A stretch of 64,000 nt of DNA from Alteromonadaceae bacterium (lineage in GTDB: Bacteria; Pseudomonadota; Gammaproteobacteria; Enterobacterales; Alteromonadaceae), in contig WKFJ01000033.1 in NCBI GenBank assembly GCA_014872785.1, forward strand, positions 62,001 through 126,000, written 5' to 3'. The notes beneath the pieces were generated by a model. That model made no database searches and was not told the DNA's origin. It saw nothing but the letters and a program-made list of their open reading frames with translations. Shown in pieces: positions 35,092 through 43,094 of this stretch (positions are counted from its first letter, which is position 1; each line of letters opens with the position of its first letter). The position numbers and the translations under genes were made by a program.

Positions 35092-36270
35092 CTAAGTCTT
35101 ACGACCTCTATTCAACATTGACTGGGCAATTTGTATTTTGGCAATTTCAGCATGAGCACCGCGTTTGGTGTTTTTGTGAGAATCTATTTTTCCACCGATA
35201 GCCTTGTCTGCTGCGACACCTGCAGCAGAATTGGCGGTACTGACAGTATTGGCTTTATCGAACACTTTGGCTTCTACGCGTCCCGAATTACCAAACAGCT
35301 GCTTGCCTTGCAAACTACTCACTGCTTGGCTGCCAAGCCCTCCAGCATCTAAACCTATTCCAACGCCAGAGCTAACTAACCCCGTTACTGCTGAGGCTTT
35401 ATATTTGTTGGATTCGACCTTTTGTTCTCGAGATTTTTCTTTTGATACATAGGCATCTAAGAGATTCATGCCTTCTTTGTTTGACGTATCTGAATTGGCC
35501 GCATAGTGTGAAGAACTCTTGTTTGCTCGTTCGGCTGCCTTTGCGTTCAAACCTGACGAGACCACTGCGGTACCAGCAGACAAGGCTAGAGATGCTCCTC
35601 CAGTGAGTCCGCTAGTCGCGCCCGCAATTGCGCCAGCTGTACTTACTGCAGTAGCCGCTCTACCATAGTTTTCCGCACTTTTTTCGGCTTCAAAAGCCTT
35701 GGGGTTATTTTTTTCGACACGCCCAGAGACATCACTACTAATCTTGCCAGCGAGCCTGTTTGCTTCTGCGGTATCCACATTTCTTGTTAGCTTTCCTGAT
35801 AAGGTACCAAGAGTCCTCGAAACTTCATTGGTTTTTTGTGACTGTGTATACGCTTTGGCATAAGTATTCTCCATTCGCTTTTCACTTTTCTCATGCATTT
35901 TGGAGCGGCCAGCCAACAGTGCTGAACTGATTTCTTCTCTTTGTTTTGGAGTGACCTGTTGTGCTTGAGTTTTTTCCCGTTTTTGCGCACTAGTGCGTTT
36001 CATTTCAGAAACTGAGGTGAGCTGGTTTTGTACTTGTGCGTTACTTCGCTTCATTTGGGAAACAGAACTAAAGTCTTTATCAATTGCTTGTACTTGATTG
36101 ATTCCGGCTTTGTTGAAGTGTTCACTGCGAGACGTTTCTGTGAGCGCATTGGAGCGGCCACGATTGACTATTGGAGGCGCGCTTTGTGCCGTTTGGCTCC
36201 TTCCTACATTGTTATTGGCAGATTCTTGCTTGCTATTCCTGCCTATATTTTTTAGTCCTGGGAGTTTCAC
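35092..36270 (-). CDS. Unrecognised Q/S/K/A-rich protein with hydrophobic glycine/alanine segment
   Basis: A 392-residue protein from GTG 36270 with no ribosome-binding site I can defend. The N-terminal half is polar and Gln/Asn/Ser/Lys-rich, with a near-tandem repeat (SVSQMKRSNAQ then SVSEMKRTSAQ, about 20 residues apart). Residues about 205-250 form a Gly/Ala/Ser hydrophobic block like a glycine zipper or pore-forming hairpin, and a second such block follows (about 293-315). There is no signal peptide. Candidates include a secreted effector or toxin-like protein, or a structural protein. No function is assigned. Confidence 0.55.
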   Translation of the reverse strand: MKLPGLKNIGRNSKQESANNNVGRSQTAQSAPPIVNRGRSNALTETSRSEHFNKAGINQVQAIDKDFSSVSQMKRSNAQVQNQLTSVSEMKRTSAQKREKTQAQQVTPKQREEISSALLAGRSKMHEKSEKRMENTYAKAYTQSQKTNEVSRTLGTLSGKLTRNVDTAEANRLAGKISSDVSGRVEKNNPKAFEAEKSAENYGRAATAVSTAGAIAGATSGLTGGASLALSAGTAVVSSGLNAKAAERANKSSSHYAANSDTSNKEGMNLLDAYVSKEKSREQKVESNKYKASAVTGLVSSGVGIGLDAGGLGSQAVSSLQGKQLFGNSGRVEAKVFDKANTVSTANSAAGVAADKAIGGKIDSHKNTKRGAHAEIAKIQIAQSMLNRGRKT

Positions 36271-36387
36271 TGCGATAGAGTCTCATATACGCTTTACGGA
36301 CTACTTAGCGAACTTTTGGATTTTAAAACTCTAATTTAGGCAAATTTTATTCATATTTCAAATCGAAACGTGAAACTCCCGAGTAGA

Positions 36388-37152
36388 TTAGACCGCGGTA
36401 GCACCACCATCGACTGGCATTGCAATTCCTGTCGTGAAGCTCGCGGCTTCGGACGCGAGATACATGACTGCGGATACCACTTCATCTGCTTGTCCAATGC
36501 GTCCAATGGGGTGCAGTGAACTGATACCCGCAGCTCGCTTCGGGTCGCTTTGTGCTACTCGGTGATACATATCTGTTTCAATCACTGCCGGGCATACACA
36601 ATTAATTCTGATGTTCTTTCTGGCGTATTCTACAGCTGCTGATTTAGTCAGGCCCACTACCGCATGTTTACTCGCCGCATATATACTCATTTTAGGCGCG
36701 GCCAACAGGCCAGCAATTGATGCGGTATTAATTATTTTACCGCCACCTTTTTCCAACATCATGTTGATCTCTTCGCGCATGCACAGCCAAACGCCTTTGA
36801 CGTTTACATCCATGATTTTGTCATAGACATTTTCTTCAGCATCGCCGAGCTTATCGGTTTCTATTTCAATGCCGGCATTGTTGAACGCTATATCCACAAG
36901 ACCGTGCTCTTGTCTAATCTGTGCGAACAATGTTTTTGTGGCATCGGTTGATGTCGCATCACATACGTAAAAATGTGCATCTAAACCCGTATCCCGCAAC
37001 TCGGTCGCGATGAGTTCTCCTTTGGGATTGATGTCAGTCATTATTACCTTTGCGCCTGCAATCGCGAAGGCTCTTGATGCAGCCTCACCAATGCCTCCTG
37101 ATGCGCCTGTAACCAAGACCACCTGGCCTGCAAATTCACTTGTTGTACTCAT
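36388..37152 (-). CDS. Short-chain dehydrogenase/reductase (FabG-like)
   Basis: The 254 residues are a classical SDR: TGASGGIG nucleotide-binding loop, D39-type acidic residue after the second strand (MTDINP), NNAGIE, catalytic Ser in NTASI, YAASK with Tyr/Lys, and a C-terminal PVDGGATAV. NAD-preferring by the Asp. Substrate unknown; glucose-1-dehydrogenase and cyclohexanol-dehydrogenase annotations are common for such proteins. Monocistronic. Confidence 0.9.
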   Translation of the reverse strand: MSTTSEFAGQVVLVTGASGGIGEAASRAFAIAGAKVIMTDINPKGELIATELRDTGLDAHFYVCDATSTDATKTLFAQIRQEHGLVDIAFNNAGIEIETDKLGDAEENVYDKIMDVNVKGVWLCMREEINMMLEKGGGKIINTASIAGLLAAPKMSIYAASKHAVVGLTKSAAVEYARKNIRINCVCPAVIETDMYHRVAQSDPKRAAGISSLHPIGRIGQADEVVSAVMYLASEAASFTTGIAMPVDGGATAV

Positions 37153-37450
37153 GCCCTTTTCCTTATTTTTATTTTGAGTTTTCCATCATAGACGCATTGA
37201 TATTTAGCACCATTACCTCTGGGGTCATGTTTACAGATTCCCGCATATTGAAACTTTTAGACAAAACTCAAACTAAGGAAGAGGTGTTGCCATAAGGTCA
37301 ATAAACAAATTACTTATAAGAATATAGGTAAAAAAACTAAGCCTAAATTTAAATTAGTGAGTACTGATTACTATAATGGTAAATATATTGCTCGAAATGT
37401 TGTTTCTCATCGAGCCACCATAGGTTAAACCCGCGACGTGGAGTTATGCG

Positions 37451-37636
37451 ATGAGCAGTTCACTTCTTAAATATTGTGAAATGCGAAATGGTGCAAGGAT
37501 GCTATGTAAAGTATGTAGTAACCACTCTGATGGACACTTTTCAGGTATCTGTACGGCTTGCCGATTGAGAGCAAAGGGGAGACCTAATAGTGAATATAGT
37601 GACTTATTAACACCTCGTAGTTTAAAGTCTCGCTGA
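37451..37636 (+). CDS. Small zinc-ribbon-like protein, 61 aa
   Basis: CKVCSNHSDGHFSGICTACR gives C(x2)C(x11)C(x2)C, a pattern suited to one zinc ion, flanked by basic residues and a Lys/Arg-rich tail. GGAG lies about eight bases before the ATG. The family is unknown. It opens the signalling cluster but on the opposite strand to the first gene. It may be a real small regulator or a chance ORF. Confidence 0.45.
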   Translation: MSSSLLKYCEMRNGARMLCKVCSNHSDGHFSGICTACRLRAKGRPNSEYSDLLTPRSLKSR

Positions 37637-37680
37637 ACTATTGATAGTGGTGCATATTATGTTGGGAATAAAGCGGGTGG

Positions 37681-39234
37681 CTATGCAGCTTCTCGGTTCA
37701 ACTCGATATTTAACGAACTTCCCATTGCATCATCAAAATCAAACTCTATTTGACCGCCTATCAGTTCGGATAACAATTTGATGATATATCTTGCATAGGC
37801 ATTTTCGCGTCCTTCGGCTAAGGTTACTAGCGGCTCGAAAATACTGATCCGCTGTTCTACCGTGGGGAACCACCTATTTGAGACTCTGATATATATCGAG
37901 TCGTCATCGCCAGTCAGTAATATCTTTAAGGTAGATTGCGCTTCTGCGGTACTAAGTGCATGTAAAGTCAAATTGTTTAGAATGTGTCGAAACGCAACCT
38001 TACTTGATTTAACTCGCATATCACCATCGACTTTCAGCTCAACTTTGACTTTATTGCGTTTAATTAGCACCTTATTTGCTTCTAGTACCTCATTGGCTAA
38101 TTTAGCAATGTCTAACCAAGTATTGGAAGACGAGTAATCTGAATCTTTAAGCTGCTTGTATAATTTCAGGTTCTGAATGTAGTTTGTCAGTATCAACGTG
38201 GCACATTCAATATTGACTTTTTCTTCCAAAAATTCACTTATATTTTCTTGTGATTTTAATAGCTTGGTTACAGATGCACTAATGTCGTTGAGGCTATTTT
38301 TAATATCGTATTGAAAGACACGGTCGAGTTCTTTTAACAATATCGAATAGTCGACGGCCATGTCGGTTTTGGTTCTCAGTGATTTATTGTTATTGATGAT
38401 ATTGAATTGCGCTTTTATTCGCGCCTTGAGAATTTCCGGTTTAATCGGTTTTGTAATGTAATCAACGGCACCTAGCTCTAATCCTCTAACAACATCTTCC
38501 TGGCTACTCATTGCGGTAATGAAAATTATTGGGATGTTTTTAAGTTTAGTGGTGCTTTTAATTTTCTTGCACAAGGTAAGGCCGTCTACCTGGGGCATCA
38601 TGATGTCGAGTAAAACTACATCAGGCGGTGTGTCAGAGGACAGTACTTTCATTGCCGCTCGCGCATTTATTGCAGCCTGGACTTTGTATTGGGACTTTAG
38701 GATCTCGGTGATAATTTTTAAATTGTCAGGCACATCGTCGACAACGAGAACTGTGGGTAACGCCTGTGGTTCTCGCTGGTCAGAGTTTGCTGCGAGACGC
38801 GGGTCTAAGCCATCTGATTTAATGGGCTTGGCAATACCTCGGATTAAGCGTTCTTGCAGAGCGGGCAGTGTTAATGGAGCGACAAGAAATTCAGATACGC
38901 CGTTTTTCATTGCCTCCACTGCAATAATTTCAGGTAGCTCCGAGGCATTAAGCAGTACTACTGTATTTGGATTTTTTAGCTTCTTGCGGATCAGTTGTAA
39001 CACATAGATGCAGTTAACATGTGATTTGTCATGTGCCGTAATCACGATGTCAAATGGTGTTTCTGTGAGAATGGTTTCCAGTGCGCAAGAAGAAGTAACA
39101 AACGTCACTTGAGCAAAGGAAAATGGCTTAAGCAGCACAGATAGTGACTTTTGTATTTTATTGTCAGGCTCAATAACTAAAACTCGTTTACCGGTAAATA
39201 GTTCACTGTCTGCTGTCGTCAAATGTGGTGCCAT
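37681..39234 (-). CDS. Dual-receiver protein with degenerate kinase-like C-terminus (paralogue A)
   Basis: The 517 residues contain REC1 (about 17-138), REC2 (about 160-283) and a kinase-like module (about 300-515). REC1 lacks the phospho-Asp (A67 in VITAH) and the conserved Lys (A119), so it is a pseudo-receiver. REC2 is intact (D167-D168-type pocket, D210 in LLDIMMP, K in TKP). In the dimerisation helix the phospho-His is Tyr (Y309 in FQYDIKN), and the ATP-lid DxGxG is replaced by a segment with NRWFPTVE, so it is probably not a kinase. The paralogue at 41194-42840 shares the architecture and the WFPT element. It is downstream of the intact kinase at 39499. Confidence 0.82.
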   Translation of the reverse strand: MAPHLTTADSELFTGKRVLVIEPDNKIQKSLSVLLKPFSFAQVTFVTSSCALETILTETPFDIVITAHDKSHVNCIYVLQLIRKKLKNPNTVVLLNASELPEIIAVEAMKNGVSEFLVAPLTLPALQERLIRGIAKPIKSDGLDPRLAANSDQREPQALPTVLVVDDVPDNLKIITEILKSQYKVQAAINARAAMKVLSSDTPPDVVLLDIMMPQVDGLTLCKKIKSTTKLKNIPIIFITAMSSQEDVVRGLELGAVDYITKPIKPEILKARIKAQFNIINNNKSLRTKTDMAVDYSILLKELDRVFQYDIKNSLNDISASVTKLLKSQENISEFLEEKVNIECATLILTNYIQNLKLYKQLKDSDYSSSNTWLDIAKLANEVLEANKVLIKRNKVKVELKVDGDMRVKSSKVAFRHILNNLTLHALSTAEAQSTLKILLTGDDDSIYIRVSNRWFPTVEQRISIFEPLVTLAEGRENAYARYIIKLLSELIGGQIEFDFDDAMGSSLNIELNREAA

Positions 39235-39498
39235 GGTGTACCTCTTGCCATGCTCATCTAGATTAATATCTCGTTGCTTAATTGAATTTGCCCAGCAACT
39301 GAATACCGACGGCGCTGATGGTATACAAGTTCGTTTTAACTAACAGTGTATGTGTGCACTCGTCGTATTTTTGGTAAGAGCATACATTCTGAAGGTTGGT
39401 GGTGAAATAGAGTATGAATACTACTTGAGCAAAATAGAAAGAATGTAGACAAAGTATTGCCTAGCAAATGGAGTGGACGTTTTTTGTTGGGGCTGATA

Positions 39499-40260
39499 TT
39501 ACCCGAGCGATGAAGAGAACCTCTCTTTTGGCACCAACAACTGGCAATTACTTCCTATATTTAGTTGGGATTTAATCCGAAATTGGCAGCCGTATTCTCG
39601 TGCCAATTTAGCCACTGAAAACAATCCAATGCCATGACCGTTACTTGCTTCCCCTTTGTTAAAAGCAACTAAAAATTCAGTTTGTTCTTCCTGGGTAAAT
39701 CCGGTTCCAGTGTCGACAATGCAAATGCTAATGTCGTCTTTACCGCGTTTCACTCCCAGCAAAATACCACCGTGCTTGGTATTTTGAATGGCATTGCGAA
39801 CCAGATTCTCAATGATTCTGCGTAAAATCGCTTCGGGTAATGCTAGTGTTAAGCGCGTATCGACATACTTAAGTGTTAGTCGCTTTTGATCCGCCAATTC
39901 CATGTAGTGCATCACGATATCTCGAAACAAATTACCAAGAGTGACGGGACGAATTATTGTCTTCGTAAATTGTTTTTCTTCCGCTAAAAGGGATGAAGTG
40001 GTTTCTTGTATTGAAGCTAGGGAATTTCTCACGGATTCTATGAGTGAAGCGTGAGAAGTGTTTTCACTGGCCTCAAATTCACGGTGCAGTTTTCTGAGTA
40101 ACAAAGATACTGCACCCAATTGTCCCGATACATCATGGGCAATCGCAGCAGCCTTTTGAGATTTCAAGAGAGCTTGTTCTTTCAAACGGGAATTTTCCCT
40201 ACTCAGTTGCAAAAACGTTAGCGTGTCTATGTCTCTTGTCTGTTTTGATTTTTGGCTCAT
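39499..40260 (-). CDS. Soluble histidine kinase
   Basis: From ATG 40260 the protein has 253 residues: a short coiled-coil start, a HisKA-like helix with H42 in IAHDVSG and a HATPase with VRNAIQN (N box), DTGTGF and GHGIGLFSV. All ATP-site boxes are intact. The in-frame ATG at 40356 would add 32 residues. There is no TM segment, so it must receive its signal from a partner; the divergent two-TM protein at 40481 has the complementary layout. The intact REC2 domains of the flanking paralogues are likely phosphate acceptors. Confidence 0.82.
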   Translation of the reverse strand: MSQKSKQTRDIDTLTFLQLSRENSRLKEQALLKSQKAAAIAHDVSGQLGAVSLLLRKLHREFEASENTSHASLIESVRNSLASIQETTSSLLAEEKQFTKTIIRPVTLGNLFRDIVMHYMELADQKRLTLKYVDTRLTLALPEAILRRIIENLVRNAIQNTKHGGILLGVKRGKDDISICIVDTGTGFTQEEQTEFLVAFNKGEASNGHGIGLFSVAKLAREYGCQFRIKSQLNIGSNCQLLVPKERFSSSLG

Positions 40261-40480
40261 GCTTCTTGAACTTGGTTGATAACGCAAAATTCGGTTTTGG
40301 CAAAAATAACACATTTCAACGAGTGTTGAACTCTCTGACGTATACACTTCTCTCAAGCGGCGAGATTTATCTATTTCTGATCTAACTAGAGAGATCGCTC
40401 CACAGATGTTTCAACTTGCCTTTGATAGACTTTTTATCAATGACTGAAACCTGACATTTTGGAGCCGGCTCAATCAATAC

Positions 40481-41197
40481 ATGAGTCGTTTGAATGAGAT
40501 GATTGGATTTACCTATGAAAAATCGCCGGTAGTGTCACTAAACTACGCTGTGTTTATTGCCTCTGTTGGGATGGCGATTGCGTGTTTATTGTTTATCACT
40601 ATTTCTTCAGTCATATACCAAGTATCAAAGTATTACGCCCAATCTCAATCCGATGTTCTTTCATTCAGCCTGACATTAGTAAACGCCTCAAGAAGCGCGG
40701 ACGAGTTGAGCATGGTATCGGGTCAGTTAAAAGACGCAGAAGGTCACCGTAAAACTCAACAATTACTGAATCAATTTCAAGCGAAATCTAACAGTCTAAT
40801 AATCGCGCTTACCCACTTAGAGAGTGTTGGTTTTGGTGGTTTACATTCTCTTTCGGGCAAGAGCTACGCCTTGAAAATGCTGTCTTATCAACTCATCAAT
40901 CACTACCAACAAAGCGGCACAATTGGTGCAGACGACGTCAATCAACCATACCTTGTGCTACAGAGTATTTCCGCAGATTTGTCACATTTGTCGGTGACGG
41001 TACCAATGCATGCAGAACAAACTCAGCAAGCGATTAGATCAAAACACAAGCAATGGTCATTGGTGGTGTCGGCTGGTTTCTTGTGTTGCCTGTTCATAGC
41101 ATTGATATGTTGTGTTATATCCAAGCGTCGGAGAAAAGTCGTCTGCAGCCGTGTAGATACGGATGAACTGAACCAGAATGGGAAGGTTAAGTTATGA
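40481..41197 (+). CDS. Two-TM sensor-like membrane protein without kinase domain
   Basis: The 238 residues contain TM1 (about 23-47), a helical periplasmic domain of about 140 residues and TM2 (about 190-212), then a short basic cytosolic tail. This is the sensor half of a kinase or chemoreceptor with no output domain. Its stop overlaps the start of paralogue D by 4 nt, and it diverges from the soluble kinase over 220 bp. A split sensor acting through these neighbours is the simplest reading. Confidence 0.7.
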   Translation: MSRLNEMIGFTYEKSPVVSLNYAVFIASVGMAIACLLFITISSVIYQVSKYYAQSQSDVLSFSLTLVNASRSADELSMVSGQLKDAEGHRKTQQLLNQFQAKSNSLIIALTHLESVGFGGLHSLSGKSYALKMLSYQLINHYQQSGTIGADDVNQPYLVLQSISADLSHLSVTVPMHAEQTQQAIRSKHKQWSLVVSAGFLCCLFIALICCVISKRRRKVVCSRVDTDELNQNGKVKL

Positions 41198-42840
41198 AGT
41201 TAATAAATGAATACCAAGAGAATTATTCTGTTCTGGTCATAGAGCAAATTGGTGCGCTTCGAAGCAGCATTCTTTCTTTTCTAAAAAATAGATTACAGAT
41301 CACCCGTGTGTTTACCGCAAGTCATGAGAGAGAAGCCAAAAACGCACTTAAACACAGAGACTTTGATTTGGTCATTTGTGGCCATTACCCGCCAGAAGTG
41401 AACGCTTTGGAAGTCGCTATGGAAATGCGAAAAATCAAATCAATGGACGATGCCGCTTTAGTGGTAATGTCGACTGAATTGAACCAAGAGTTAATTGTAC
41501 ATGCTCTCAAAGCTGGTGCTTCAGAGTTTATATTAAAGCCATTTCAGTTCGAGGCGTTTGAGAAAAAGATTATAGCTGCCACTAAGATGCCTATTAAAAA
41601 GGAGCTATTGGAACGCAAACGAATAAAAGAAATTGAAGAAAGTTTAGAAGATGAAAGTCCTGCGACCGTCTTGGTGGTTGATGATATTGCCGACAACATT
41701 CATGTTATTTCTCAGTCTTTAAAAGGGCAGTGTCGTATCCGCGCTACGACATCTGCTAAAAAGGCGTTGAGTATTTGCCAATCTGACACGCCACCAGAGC
41801 TAATATTGCTGGATGTTATGATGCCAGAAATGGACGGTCTTTCATTATGTGCGGAACTTAAATCAAACCCCAAAACACAACACATTGGCATCATTTTCGT
41901 TACTGCGTTGGGACAAGATGATGAGGTAGTTCGCGGGCTTGAATTAGGCGCATTGGATTACGTAGTAAAACCCATAATTCCAGATATCCTTAAACTTCGA
42001 GTTGGCACGCATTTGAAGTCCATCAGTGACAATCGAAAGTTTCTAAATCAACTCGACTTGCTCTCGGAATTTGAAACGGCGCAACAAGATCTAGATGACT
42101 TTTTAGAAGCCGATGTCATCAATTGCCTCAGTACGATTGATAGTTGCATGTCGCACTTTAGTGACATTACCACCAAAACTGAATTGCGCAACACAGTGCA
42201 AAGCTTATTCAATTACACACAATGCTTAGACTGCCGTCTAGATGGTATGCACCTGACACATTTATCTGAACGGGAAATTCAACAATCAGAGCAAAAAGAA
42301 ATTGAATTGGATGTGTTAATTAAGCGGATATCGCATGAATTTGTACCTATTTTAGACCTTACTGGCACGACGTTGACGTTCGACTTTGAAGGTGAATTAA
42401 GCGTTACCATGGACGAACAACTTGCCGTTACCTTGGTGAAAAGCATCTTACTTCATGCAATCAATACCAGCCAGAACGATTGCGAAATTCTAATCAATGG
42501 TATTGGCCAATATGACAAAGTCACTATTTCTTTCTTTAACGTATGGTTTCCAACGATCGAAGAAAGACTCGCTTTTTTTGAGCGATTGCCTTGGGGAACG
42601 TTTGACGAAGAAAACTCTGTGTACAGAAACACAATGCACTCGATTATCTCAAAACAAGATGGCGACATTTCGTTCGATTTTGACCAAGAAAATGGCACTA
42701 ATATCTTCTTTTCTATCCCGAAAAAACGCGCTAATGAAACCGGTCAGGCAAAGAGCAACATTTGTTCATTGAAACTCAACGACAAGAACGAAGTTGCCAA
42801 TAAAGGCGAAAACTTTCGCTACAACAAAACTTATTCGTGA
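41194..42840 (+). CDS. Dual-receiver protein with degenerate kinase-like C-terminus (paralogue D)
   Basis: The 548 residues mirror paralogue A. REC1 (about 11-130) has Gly at the phospho-Asp (G63 in VICGH) but keeps a KP Lys. REC2 (about 157-283) is intact with D207 in LLDVMMP. In the C-terminal kinase-like module the dimerisation helix has no His at the expected place (EADVINC), and the ATP-lid motif is replaced by NVWFPTIEER, as in the paralogue. It is translationally coupled to the two-TM protein. Confidence 0.82.
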   Translation: MKLINEYQENYSVLVIEQIGALRSSILSFLKNRLQITRVFTASHEREAKNALKHRDFDLVICGHYPPEVNALEVAMEMRKIKSMDDAALVVMSTELNQELIVHALKAGASEFILKPFQFEAFEKKIIAATKMPIKKELLERKRIKEIEESLEDESPATVLVVDDIADNIHVISQSLKGQCRIRATTSAKKALSICQSDTPPELILLDVMMPEMDGLSLCAELKSNPKTQHIGIIFVTALGQDDEVVRGLELGALDYVVKPIIPDILKLRVGTHLKSISDNRKFLNQLDLLSEFETAQQDLDDFLEADVINCLSTIDSCMSHFSDITTKTELRNTVQSLFNYTQCLDCRLDGMHLTHLSEREIQQSEQKEIELDVLIKRISHEFVPILDLTGTTLTFDFEGELSVTMDEQLAVTLVKSILLHAINTSQNDCEILINGIGQYDKVTISFFNVWFPTIEERLAFFERLPWGTFDEENSVYRNTMHSIISKQDGDISFDFDQENGTNIFFSIPKKRANETGQAKSNICSLKLNDKNEVANKGENFRYNKTYS

Positions 42841-43085
42841 AATGTTTATGGGATATCCTTTCATGCGTTTCACAGTGTAGTTGATGTCACATGCAAACTA
42901 TCCAATGTTCAATTGTGATGCTTATCGTTATTAATTTAGGGCTCCGTGATGTGGAAACTCCAGATTTTTTGATGAGCAAAAGTAGCAAAAGTTAGAACCG
43001 AGTTAAGAAATAAGCGATGTTAAAAAGTGGGGAAAAAATCCGTTGGAATAAGAGTCTAAAGTGGCGCTTTTCGATGATGGTTTTG

Positions 43086-43094
43086 TTTTTTTTT
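43086..43094 (+). repeat. T9 homopolymer at frameshift site
   Basis: Nine T within TM1 codons of the hybrid kinase. With eight T the frames from ATG 43017 and of the kinase would be continuous. It is a candidate slippage/phase-variation site or an assembly error. Confidence 0.65.

Noticed and set aside
40261..40356. Longer start of the soluble kinase
   Set aside because: It has no ribosome-binding site and adds a basic/Cys segment outside the kinase fold; kept only as an alternative.
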